This document shows positions 1 to 9,077 of a DNA stretch of 35,255 bases, piece after piece (position 1 is the stretch's first letter; every line of letters starts with the position of its first letter). Source of the DNA: Enterobacteriaceae endosymbiont of Donacia bicoloricornis (GTDB lineage: Bacteria; Pseudomonadota; Gammaproteobacteria; Enterobacterales; Enterobacteriaceae). A model generated the notes under the pieces. It made no database searches. It worked only from the letters and a program-made list of their open reading frames with translations, and was not told the origin of the DNA. The DNA is taken from the NCBI RefSeq assembly GCF_012567955.1, contig NZ_CP046186.1, forward strand, positions 350,646 through 385,900, in the 5' to 3' direction. The translations under genes and the position numbers were made by a program.

Positions 1-7
1 TTACAGT

Positions 8-1576
<1,569 letters not shown>

Positions 1577-1660
1577 TATAAGAAACTTTAATAAAGTTAA
1601 ATTCATAAATCATATTTTAAAAAAAATACAAATTTATAAATTTAATAATACTCTCTCTCA

Positions 1661-1700
1661 AGAGTGCCCTTAAAAATCTTTTATAAATTTTGAAAGAACA
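1661..1700 (-). promoter_or_regulatory. rRNA leader antitermination motifs: boxA and boxC-like
   Basis: In the transcribed strand, TGTTCTTTCAAAA (1700-1688) closely matches the rRNA boxA consensus TGCTCTTTAACA bound by NusB-NusE. About 20 bases downstream, GGGCACTC (1669-1662) matches the conserved core I recall from the E. coli rrn boxC (TGTGGGCACT). It lies within a short hairpin-forming stretch (ACTCT and AGAGT around a 6-base loop, 1650-1665). Order and spacing (promoter, boxA, boxC, 16S) follow the E. coli rrn leader. I did not see a clear boxB hairpin between promoter and boxA. Confidence 0.65.
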
Positions 1701-1717
1701 ACAAAGCAATATAAACC

Positions 1718-1745
1718 ATCTTACATATTACCAATAAATAGTCAA
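1718..1745 (-). promoter_or_regulatory. Candidate rRNA promoter (-35 TTGACT, -10 TAAGAT)
   Basis: On the minus strand, TTGACT (1745-1740) and TAAGAT (1723-1718) are separated by 16 bases. They match the sigma-70 consensus at 5/6 and 4/6 positions. They lie between murI and the 16S gene and just upstream of a boxA motif, which is the expected order for an rRNA leader. A/T tracts upstream of the -35 could act as an UP element, but the whole region is AT-rich, so that adds little. Transcription would start near 1710, giving a leader of about 135 nt. Assigned by motif and context only. Confidence 0.55.
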
Positions 1746-1780
1746 GTATTTTATTTAAATTTTAAAAAAAAATAAATTTT

Positions 1781-2593
1781 TTATATTTTTAAATTAGTAA
1801 TATTTTTAAAGCCTTTTTTAAAAAAAAGTAATTTTATTTGTTTTAAATATTCATTTTTTTTTGTATAAAAAACAATATTTTCTTTTTTTTTTATTTTTAT
1901 TTTATTAAAATCTATATTTTCTTTATATTTTAAAATAACATCTTTTTTAGAATCTAAAAAATATATATTTTTAGGAAAAATAATTTTTAATTCATTTAAA
2001 ATTAATGGAAAATGTGTACAACCTAAAATTATAGTATCTGGAAATATTTTAAAATTATACCAAGATCTAAAAATTTTCTTTATTTCATCTATTATTATTT
2101 TATATCCTAATAATTTTTTTTCTGCTAAAAAAACTAATTTTGAAGATGATATTGTTTTTATTTTGTATTTTGTACTTAAAAAATTAATTTTTTTTTTAAT
2201 TTTGTTATTTTTTAAAGTTGTATTTGTTGCTAAAAATCCAATTACATTATTTTTAGTTTTTTGTGTAGCTAAATCTATGGCAGGAGTAACTCCAATAATA
2301 GGAAAATTAAAATAATTTTTTATAGTTGGTAAACTAGAAATACTAGCAGTGTTACATGCAATAATTGCTAATGTAATATTATAATTATTTGAAATTTTTT
2401 TTAAAATTTTTATTAAACGTTGTAAAATAAAATTTTTTGATTTATTTCCATATGGAAAATATTTATTATCTAATAAATAAATAAAATTTATATTTAAAAA
2501 AATGTTTTTTATATAATTAAATATTGTAATGCCACCTAATCCAGAATCAAAAATAAATATTGTATTTTGTGATTTTAAAAATTTTTTTTTCAT
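1781..2593 (-). CDS. murI: Glutamate racemase MurI
   Basis: Cytoplasmic, cofactor-independent racemase converting L-glutamate to D-glutamate for the peptidoglycan stem peptide. The protein has 270 residues against about 285 in E. coli. The family motifs are in order: FDSGLGG at 15-21, ACNTAS with catalytic Cys80, and LGCTHFPL with catalytic Cys192. Both general acid/base cysteines are present, so the enzyme should be active. The chosen ATG has an AGGA Shine-Dalgarno about 8 bases upstream, and little sequence precedes the first motif, as expected. It lies upstream of the 16S gene on the same strand, as in E. coli murI-rrsB, and is divergent from iscS across 138 bases. Its presence together with murJ implies that a cell wall is still made. 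Confidence 0.96.
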   Translation of the reverse strand: MKKKFLKSQNTIFIFDSGLGGITIFNYIKNIFLNINFIYLLDNKYFPYGNKSKNFILQRLIKILKKISNNYNITLAIIACNTASISSLPTIKNYFNFPIIGVTPAIDLATQKTKNNVIGFLATNTTLKNNKIKKKINFLSTKYKIKTISSSKLVFLAEKKLLGYKIIIDEIKKIFRSWYNFKIFPDTIILGCTHFPLILNELKIIFPKNIYFLDSKKDVILKYKENIDFNKIKIKKKENIVFYTKKNEYLKQIKLLFFKKGFKNITNLKI

Positions 2594-2731
2594 GAAATAT
2601 CCTAATTTTATTTACAATATTTGTATTAAAATAATAAATAATGTTATTTTTTTAATAAATAATATATATTATTTATTATAAATTTATAAAAATTTTTAAA
2701 ATATTTATTTTAAATAATAATGTATTAAATT
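2594..2731. other. Divergent intergenic region murI / iscS
   Basis: 138 bases between two divergently transcribed genes, so it should carry both promoters. It is almost purely A/T, and many hexamers resemble a -10 box, so I cannot place either promoter. murI has a visible AGGA ribosome site; iscS has none. Confidence 0.6.
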
Positions 2732-3886
2732 ATGAATAAATTAATTTATTTAGATTATGCTTCTACAACTCCTATTGATAAAAGGGTTTTAGAAAAAATG
2801 AATAATTATCTTACTACAAAAGGATTATTTGGAAATTCATCTTCTTCAAATTATTTAGGAAGAAAAACAAAAAATGAAATTGAAAATGCTAGAATACGTA
2901 TAGCAAATATTCTTGGTAGTAAACAAGAAGAAATTTTTTTTACATCTAATGCAACTGAATCTATAAATTTAGCTATTAAAGGAATTATATATAGTTATTT
3001 TAATAATAAAAAAAAATATATAATTACAAGTAGTATGGAACATAAAGCTGTACTAGAAACTTGTAATTTTTTAAAAAAATTAGGTATAAAAATTATATAT
3101 ATAACTAATTCTAATATTGGAGTTTTAAATTTAAATTTACTAAAAGAAAAAATTATAAATAAAACTATTTTAGTTTCAGTAATGCATATTAATAATGAAA
3201 TTGGAACAATTAATAATATTAAAAATATTGGTAATATATGTAAAAAAAAAAATGTATTTTTTCATGTAGATGCTACACAAAGTATAGGAAAATATTCATT
3301 AAATCTAAAAAAAATGAATATTGATCTATTATCATTTTCTGCACATAAATTTTATGGTCCCAAAGGAATTGGAGTTTTATATGTAAAAAAAAAAAAACCT
3401 AAAATAATTTTAACTCCATTATTACATGGAGGAGGACAAGAAAAAGGTTTAAGATCAGGTACTTTAGCTACTCACCAAATTATTGGTATGTCAACAGCAT
3501 TAATTATTGCAGATAATGAAATAAAAAAAGAGAAGGAAAGAATAAAAATATTAAAAAAAAAGTTCTGGAATGAAATAAGAAATATTCCGGGAATATTTTT
3601 AAATGGTAGTTTTAAAAATAGTTCTCCTTATATAATTAATATAGGTTGCAAAGATATTTTTAATAAAATTCTTATGTTAGAAATGAATAATATTATTATT
3701 TCATCTTCATCAGCATGTAATTCAAATAAATATAATACTTCTCATGTTTTAAAATCTTTAGGATTAACAAAAGAATTAATTCAAAGTTCTATTCGTATTT
3801 CTTTTGGAAGATTTACTACTGAAAAGGAAATTATTTACTTAATTAAAGAATTACATTTTTTTATAAAAAAGATTAGACAAAGCTAA
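2732..3886 (+). CDS. iscS: Cysteine desulfurase IscS, lacking the usual C-terminal tail
   Basis: PLP-dependent enzyme that removes sulfur from cysteine as an enzyme-bound persulfide, for Fe-S clusters and tRNA thiolation. Family marks are DYASTTP near the N-terminus (8-14), SFSAHKFYGPKG with PLP lysine Lys206, and SSSSACNS with persulfide Cys329, almost the same numbering as E. coli (Lys206, Cys328). It is 384 residues against 404. The protein stops soon after RFTTEKEI, so the last 20 or so residues of E. coli IscS, including the ...SIEWAHH end implicated in IscU binding, are missing. No iscU, hscA, hscB or fdx lies beside it, while a full suf operon lies 1.5 kb away. My inference is that it serves mainly tRNA thiolation. 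No Shine-Dalgarno precedes the ATG. A 12-A tract lies in frame at 3385-3396. SufS identity is excluded because that gene is present separately. Confidence 0.93.
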   Translation: MNKLIYLDYASTTPIDKRVLEKMNNYLTTKGLFGNSSSSNYLGRKTKNEIENARIRIANILGSKQEEIFFTSNATESINLAIKGIIYSYFNNKKKYIITSSMEHKAVLETCNFLKKLGIKIIYITNSNIGVLNLNLLKEKIINKTILVSVMHINNEIGTINNIKNIGNICKKKNVFFHVDATQSIGKYSLNLKKMNIDLLSFSAHKFYGPKGIGVLYVKKKKPKIILTPLLHGGGQEKGLRSGTLATHQIIGMSTALIIADNEIKKEKERIKILKKKFWNEIRNIPGIFLNGSFKNSSPYIINIGCKDIFNKILMLEMNNIIISSSSACNSNKYNTSHVLKSLGLTKELIQSSIRISFGRFTTEKEIIYLIKELHFFIKKIRQS

Positions 3887-3909
3887 TATTTTTAAATAAG
3901 TATAATACA

Positions 3910-3929
3910 TACATATCATATGATATGTA
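3910..3929. terminator. Perfect 20-base palindrome between convergent iscS and pykF
   Basis: Bases 3910-3929 are a perfect dyad centred on 3919/3920 (core CATATCATATGATATG). It spans the last codons and TGA stop of pykF (stop at 3918-3916) and follows the iscS stop by 24 bases. It could form a hairpin in transcripts from either strand and so act as a shared transcript end. It has only weak T-tracts after it and low GC, so classical Rho-independent termination is uncertain. Confidence 0.4.
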
Positions 3930-5325
3930 CAGATGTAGTATTTGTTGTCCCACTAGGAACAAGTGCCCCAGAAACCATTACAATAACATCTCCTTTAGAT
4001 GCATATTTACTAGTTAAAGCTACTTTTTTCCCTATAACATAAAAATCATCTGTAGATGATATTTTATCAACTAATTTAGGAATTATTCCTTTACTTAAAA
4101 TTAAGTGTTTTACAGTTTTTTTATTTGTAGTTAAAGCTAAAATTATTGCTTTCGGAAAATATTTTCTTATTGATTTTGCAGATTTTCCTAACTGAGTAGC
4201 TACAATTATTAAAGGTGCTTTTAGTTTCTCTGCAATCTCAACTGCACTACGACATACTGCATCTGTAATACTCATATCTGTATTATCATAAAAATTTATT
4301 CTATTAGTCATTGTGATATCTGTTCTTTCACAAATCGTAGACATAATAGATACAGATTCTAATGGGTATTTACCTTTAGCACTTTCTCCAGATAACATAA
4401 CTGCATCTGTTCCATCCAGAATTGCATTAGCAACATCACCAGCCTCAGCTCTAGTAGGTCTAGGATTTTTAATCATAGAATCTAACATTTGTGTTGCAGT
4501 TATTACAATTTTACCGAAATAATTACATTTTTTAATTATCATTTTTTGAGCAAAAATAACATTTTCTACAGGAATTTCTACTCCTAAATCACCTCTAGCA
4601 ACCATTATGCCATCGGATACTTCTAGTATTTCATCAAAATTATTTAACCCTTCTTGATTTTCAATCTTCGAGATAATTTTAATATCATTTCCATTATGTT
4701 TTTTTAAAAAATTTTTTATTTCTAATATATCTTGCTTTTTTCTAATAAAAGAAGCTGCAATATAATCTATTTTATTTTTACATGCAAAAATTAAATCATG
4801 TTTATCTTTTTTTGATAAAGAAGGTAATTTGATAGATATTCCAGGTAAATTAATACTTTTATTTTCTGATAGTTTCCCGTTATTTAATATTTTACATATT
4901 ATTTTATCATTAATAATTTTTAATACTTTTATTGCTATTAATCCATCATCTATCAATATTTTATTTCCTATTTTTAAATCATTTATAAGACCAGAGTATG
5001 TAATAGCAACACATTGTTCATTACCCACTATAGATTTATCAGTAGTTAAAATAAATTTATTTCCAGCTTGTAAATATACATCTTTCCCTTTATATAATTT
5101 CATAGTCCTTATTTCTGGACCTTGAGTATCTAATAAAATTGCTGCATTGTTACCTGTTTTTTTTATAATCTTTTTTAAAAGATTAATACGTTTTTGATGA
5201 TCATCATGAGTACCGTGTGAAAAATTTAATCTTGCAACATTCATACCTAAATTTAATAAATTAGATAAAATATTTTTAGATTCAGAACTAGGACCTATGG
5301 TACAAACTATTTTTGTTTTCTTCAT
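3916..5325 (-). CDS. pykF: Pyruvate kinase PykF (type I)
   Basis: Final glycolytic step: phosphoenolpyruvate + ADP to pyruvate + ATP, cytosolic. At 469 residues it is colinear with E. coli PykF (470) from the first residues ([14 protein letters not shown]) to the end ([11 protein letters not shown]). Visible family elements are RLNFSHG in the N-terminal barrel, the ISKIENQEG segment with the catalytic lysine, [10 protein letters not shown], and the signature [10 protein letters not shown]. The C-terminal effector loop ([11 protein letters not shown]) that binds fructose-1,6-bisphosphate in PykF is kept, so allosteric activation may survive. It is closer to PykF than PykA by sequence recall. 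It sits downstream of sufE on the same strand with a 52-base gap. The adjacency of suf and pykF also occurs in E. coli, where ldtE and lpp lie between. A weak AGGA lies 12 bases before the ATG. Confidence 0.97.
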   Translation of the reverse strand: MKKTKIVCTIGPSSESKNILSNLLNLGMNVARLNFSHGTHDDHQKRINLLKKIIKKTGNNAAILLDTQGPEIRTMKLYKGKDVYLQAGNKFILTTDKSIVGNEQCVAITYSGLINDLKIGNKILIDDGLIAIKVLKIINDKIICKILNNGKLSENKSINLPGISIKLPSLSKKDKHDLIFACKNKIDYIAASFIRKKQDILEIKNFLKKHNGNDIKIISKIENQEGLNNFDEILEVSDGIMVARGDLGVEIPVENVIFAQKMIIKKCNYFGKIVITATQMLDSMIKNPRPTRAEAGDVANAILDGTDAVMLSGESAKGKYPLESVSIMSTICERTDITMTNRINFYDNTDMSITDAVCRSAVEIAEKLKAPLIIVATQLGKSAKSIRKYFPKAIILALTTNKKTVKHLILSKGIIPKLVDKISSTDDFYVIGKKVALTSKYASKGDVIVMVSGALVPSGTTNTTSVHII

Positions 5326-5343
5326 ATAATTTATATTTCCTAT

Positions 5344-5365
5344 ATTATTTTATTTAAAAAATAAT
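5344..5365. repeat. AT-only inverted repeat between sufE and pykF
   Basis: ATTATTTT (5344-5351) and AAAATAAT (5358-5365) form an 8-bp stem around a 6-base loop, in the 52-base gap between the sufE stop and the pykF start. It may end suf transcripts or be part of the pykF leader. Because it is A/T only, chance formation in this composition is quite possible. Confidence 0.3.
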
Positions 5366-5377
5366 AAAATTATTAAT

Positions 5378-5812
5378 TTATTTACTTAAATTCATAATTA
5401 AATTTTTTAATTTATTTTTAATTGTTCTTATAATAATATTAATACCTTGAATTCTAGAATAAGTTAAATATTTATTAAAATTTAATTGTTTAAAACACGA
5501 TTTAATATCAAAAGTTATAATTTCATTATAAGTTTTTTTATTATAAAAGATGAAAATTATTGTTAATAATCCTTTAACTATTGAAGAATCACTATCACCT
5601 TTAAATTGAATATAATTATAAGAATTAATTTTCATAGAAACCCATACTCTACTTTGACATCCTGGAATAAAATTTTCTGAAGAATATTCTTTTCTTGACA
5701 AAATAGGTATTTGATTACCTAATTCAATTATATATAAATATTTTTCTTCCCAATTATTACAACTTATAAAATTATTTTTAATTTCATTTATACATGGTAA
5801 ATTATATGACAT
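5378..5812 (-). CDS. sufE: SufE, sulfur acceptor for SufS
   Basis: Small cytoplasmic protein that takes persulfide sulfur from SufS and passes it to the SufBCD scaffold, also boosting SufS activity. At 144 residues it is near the E. coli length (138). The acceptor motif FIPGCQSRVW contains the active cysteine, Cys52 (Cys51 in E. coli). Last gene of the suf operon; its ATG is only 2 bases beyond the sufS stop, so it is probably translated by coupling. The C-terminal half is Lys/Asn/Ile-rich but aligns throughout, and nothing is truncated. Confidence 0.94.
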   Translation of the reverse strand: MSYNLPCINEIKNNFISCNNWEEKYLYIIELGNQIPILSRKEYSSENFIPGCQSRVWVSMKINSYNYIQFKGDSDSSIVKGLLTIIFIFYNKKTYNEIITFDIKSCFKQLNFNKYLTYSRIQGINIIIRTIKNKLKNLIMNLSK

Positions 5813-5814
5813 AA

Positions 5815-7047
5815 TTATTTACTTAATAAATTATTTATATAAATTAATTTTTTTATAAAAAAATCAATATCATTTTTATTATTATAAATAGAAAACGAAA
5901 TTCGACACATAGATTTAACGTTAAAATATTTTATAACAGGGATAGAACAATGATGACCAGTACGAATAGCAATACCATATTGATCTAAAAAACTACCTAC
6001 ATCATACGCATGATGTTTTCCTAAATTAAATGAAATTATACCTATTCTATTTTTACTAAATTTATTTTTTCCAAATATTTTTATATTTGATATATCATTA
6101 AGTCTTGTTAAAGTATATTTAGTCAAAAATCTATTATGATTAATTATATCTTTTATATTAAAAGATATAAACCATGATATTGCAGCACCTAATCCTATAA
6201 TACCAGCTATATTAGGAGAACCTGCTTCGAATTTCCAAGGTAATTTTTCTGGAATAAATTGATTTTTACACATATCTTTAATCATTCCACCACCTCCTTG
6301 CCATGGAGGCATTAACTCTAATATTTTTTTTTTCCCATATAAAATACCTATTCCAGTAGGACCAAAAATTTTATGGCCAGAAAAAACAAAAAAATCACAA
6401 TTCAAATTTTGAACATCAATTTTTTTATTAGCAACAGCCTGAGCACCATCTATTAAAATAGTAATATTTTTTTTTTTAGCTATTTTAATTATATTATTAA
6501 TTGGATTAATCGTTCCTAAAACATTTGAAATATATGTAATTGATATTAAACAAGTGTTTTTATCAATTAAATTATCAATTTTATTTAATTCTAAATCTCC
6601 ATTTTTATTAAATGGAATAAAACGTATATTAAAACCTATTTTTTCTGATAATATTTTCCAGGGAATAATATTAGAATGATGTTCCATTTGAGTAATAATA
6701 ATATTATTATGTGATAAAATATTTTTTATCCCCCAAGTATTTGCAATTAAATTAATACTTTCCGTAGTACTTTTGGTAAAAATTATTTCTTCAGTATGTT
6801 TTGCATTAATAAATTTTGATATTTTATAACGTATATTTTCCATTTTATTTGTTGCATTTATACTTAAACTATATATACTTCTATTTACTGAAGCATATTC
6901 ATTTTTATAAAAATTATTTAATGCTGAAATTACTTTTTTAGGTTTATGAACAGTAGCTGCATTATCAAGATATATAAATTTTCTTCCATTAATTTTATTT
7001 AGTAAAATTGGAAATTGTTTTCTTATGTTTTTTATATTAAAATTCAT
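5815..7047 (-). CDS. sufS: Cysteine desulfurase SufS
   Basis: PLP enzyme (group II desulfurase) producing the persulfide handed to SufE. 410 residues against 406 in E. coli. The N-terminus carries YLDNAATVHKP, the PLP-lysine motif is SGHKIFGPTGIG, and the persulfide cysteine lies in RTGHHCSIPV (Cys367; Cys364 in E. coli), which is the group II motif and distinguishes it from IscS. The start overlaps the sufD stop by 11 bases, which suggests translational coupling. With sufE 2 bases downstream it forms the SufSE sulfur donor pair. It appears complete and functional. Confidence 0.97.
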   Translation of the reverse strand: MNFNIKNIRKQFPILLNKINGRKFIYLDNAATVHKPKKVISALNNFYKNEYASVNRSIYSLSINATNKMENIRYKISKFINAKHTEEIIFTKSTTESINLIANTWGIKNILSHNNIIITQMEHHSNIIPWKILSEKIGFNIRFIPFNKNGDLELNKIDNLIDKNTCLISITYISNVLGTINPINNIIKIAKKKNITILIDGAQAVANKKIDVQNLNCDFFVFSGHKIFGPTGIGILYGKKKILELMPPWQGGGGMIKDMCKNQFIPEKLPWKFEAGSPNIAGIIGLGAAISWFISFNIKDIINHNRFLTKYTLTRLNDISNIKIFGKNKFSKNRIGIISFNLGKHHAYDVGSFLDQYGIAIRTGHHCSIPVIKYFNVKSMCRISFSIYNNKNDIDFFIKKLIYINNLLSK

Positions 7048-8329
7048 GAAAAAAATTCTCTACTGACAAATAAAATAATAATTTCTTTAAAAATTCTTTT
7101 TTTAAATTATTAAAATTAATTTCTTTTAAAGAATCTAATATAAATGATATTAGTAAAATATTATATGCTTTTTTAAAACTTATTCCTCTCATTCGTAAGA
7201 AGAATATTTGATTATAATCTAATTTTCCCGTAAAAACACTATGTGCGCATTTTACATCATGATTTAATATATCTAATCCTGGTTGTATATTTATTTTTGA
7301 TGATTTGCTTAATAATAAACTACTATAATTTATTTGTCCATCTGTTTTTATTGCATTTTTATTAATTTTTAGTAGACCAATAGAATTAATAAAAGAATTA
7401 TCTAATGTAATAATTTTATGTTTTTGGATACTACAACAATTTTTTTCATCATGCTCCACATAATTATTTAAATTTACTAAATTATTATTTTTAGCTAATG
7501 ATATACTCTTATATACTAATTTAGATTTTTCCCCTATAAATTTAAAATTATTATTTTGTTCTATATATTTATTAGACATTAATAAATCATATTTTTTAAA
7601 AAAAACATTGTTATATAAATAAAATTCATTATTCATAATATAATAATTTTTATTTTTATTTTCATTTGTAATAAATTGATAATATTCTAATCTAACATTA
7701 TTATTTAAAATTAAAGTATTATAAATATTATTTAAATACAAATAGTTAATATTTATATGATGTTCAATTAATATTAAAGGATATTTATTATTTAAATAAA
7801 TATAATTTCTATAATTAGACATAAAAATTTTATTTTTTTCATTATTTATATTAAAATAAACTAAATAAATTGGTTTAATATTAATATTTGTTTTATTATG
7901 AATATTAATTGTAACTATTTCTTTGGTTAAAGATTCAGATAAATATGTATAAATATTATGTTGAAAATTAATATTTTTAAAATTAATAGTATTATATTTT
8001 GTTATATCTATATCATAATAAATATTATTTAAATTACTAATGTTTTTATTAATTTTACCATTAATAAAACATAATGTAATTGCATCTATTTTAAATAAAA
8101 ATTTTTCTAATTTATTCATACTTATTAATAAATTTTGATTATTTATTAATATATTATTATTAATATATTTTAAAAAATTTTTTTTATTATTATCATATAA
8201 TTTATTTTTTAATATATTTTTTAATTTTAACCAATTAAATTCTGATTTTTTAGAGAAATGATATTTTTTATGTGATTTGTAAATATTTTTTATTTGTTTA
8301 TAAATATTATTTTTCATTAAAATATCCAT
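7037..8329 (-). CDS. sufD: SufD, Fe-S scaffold component (strongly diverged)
   Basis: Subunit of the SufBC2D scaffold on which Fe-S clusters are assembled. 430 residues (E. coli 423). The N-terminal two thirds are very Asn/Ile/Lys-rich and poorly conserved, but the C-terminal core is clear: NAIKTDGQINYSSLLLSK, then DVKCAH with Cys361 and His363 (equivalent to the functionally important Cys358/His360 of E. coli), then QIFFLRMRGIS. The listed start overlaps sufC by 23 bases. A second ATG at 8317 (Met5) has a GGA 9 bases upstream, whereas the first has a GGA only 4 bases away, so the real start may be Met5. It overlaps sufS by 11 bases downstream. Confidence 0.93.
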   Translation of the reverse strand: MDILMKNNIYKQIKNIYKSHKKYHFSKKSEFNWLKLKNILKNKLYDNNKKNFLKYINNNILINNQNLLISMNKLEKFLFKIDAITLCFINGKINKNISNLNNIYYDIDITKYNTINFKNINFQHNIYTYLSESLTKEIVTINIHNKTNINIKPIYLVYFNINNEKNKIFMSNYRNYIYLNNKYPLILIEHHININYLYLNNIYNTLILNNNVRLEYYQFITNENKNKNYYIMNNEFYLYNNVFFKKYDLLMSNKYIEQNNNFKFIGEKSKLVYKSISLAKNNNLVNLNNYVEHDEKNCCSIQKHKIITLDNSFINSIGLLKINKNAIKTDGQINYSSLLLSKSSKINIQPGLDILNHDVKCAHSVFTGKLDYNQIFFLRMRGISFKKAYNILLISFILDSLKEINFNNLKKEFLKKLLFYLSVENFFHEF

Positions 8330-9050
8330 ATCCGTATTTTTCTAAATAGGAAATAATATTACAATTTCCTGATTGTATAATTTTTTTATTATATAAAATA
8401 TGAACATAATCAGGATTAATATAATCAAGAATACGACGATAATGTGTAATAATTAAAAAAGATCTATTTGAATTTTTCATAATATTAATTATTTTACATA
8501 CTAATTTTAATGCATCTATATCTAATCCAGAATCTATTTCATCTAAAATACATAAATCTGGTTCTAATACAAACATTTGAAATATATCATTAATTTTTTT
8601 TTCCCCGCCAGAAAAACCAACGTTAACAAAACGTTGTAAAAAATCTTTTGATTTTCCTAAAATTTTAATTTTTTCATTAATAATTTTATTGTAAGTAAAT
8701 TTATCTATTTGTTTTTTTTCTTTATATTTTTTAATAGCTTTTAAAGAATTATATAAAAATATATTATTACTTACTCCTGGTATTTCAATTAAATATTGAA
8801 AAGATACAAAAATTCCTTTTCTTGCTCTAATTTCAGGTTTCATAAATAATAAATTTTCTTTTTTATAAAATATCTCTCCTTTAGATATAGTATATTCTTT
8901 TTTACCAGATAATACATATGATAATGTACTTTTACCTGAACCATTAGGTCCCATAATTGCATGTATTTCTCCAGAATTTATATTTAAATTAAGTTTATTT
9001 AAGATAATTTTATTATTTATATGAACTTGTAAATTGTTAATCTTTAACAT
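8307..9050 (-). CDS. sufC: SufC, ABC-type ATPase of the Suf scaffold
   Basis: Cytoplasmic ATPase that drives conformational change in SufBCD during Fe-S assembly; it resembles ABC transporter ATPases but has no membrane partner here. 247 residues (E. coli 248). Walker A GPNGSGKST (35-43), the ABC signature SGGEKK and Walker B LCILDEIDSGLD are all intact, followed by the H-loop THYRRILDYI. The C-terminus (EKYGYGYFNEK) aligns with E. coli, so the 23-base overlap with sufD reflects compaction and not readthrough. It starts 27 bases after sufB. Confidence 0.97.
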   Translation of the reverse strand: MLKINNLQVHINNKIILNKLNLNINSGEIHAIMGPNGSGKSTLSYVLSGKKEYTISKGEIFYKKENLLFMKPEIRARKGIFVSFQYLIEIPGVSNNIFLYNSLKAIKKYKEKKQIDKFTYNKIINEKIKILGKSKDFLQRFVNVGFSGGEKKINDIFQMFVLEPDLCILDEIDSGLDIDALKLVCKIINIMKNSNRSFLIITHYRRILDYINPDYVHILYNKKIIQSGNCNIISYLEKYGYGYFNEK

Positions 9051-9077
9051 AATTTTCTTTTAATTAATATAGATATA

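Larger units (their letters stand above)
1577..1780. other. Intergenic: 16S leader and murI 3' flank
   Basis: 204 bases between the 16S 5' end and the murI stop. It holds the promoter candidate and boxA/boxC motifs described separately. The rest is A/T-rich with no ORF or tRNA that I can see. Confidence 0.8.

Noticed and set aside
4313..5125. Two plus-strand ORFs (69 and 98 residues) within pykF
   Set aside because: Antisense shadows of a well-conserved pykF; no ribosome site or family resemblance.
7037..8329. sufD as a degrading pseudogene because of extreme Asn/Ile/Lys content
   Set aside because: The frame is open over full family length, and the functional Cys361/His363 core and its flanks are conserved.
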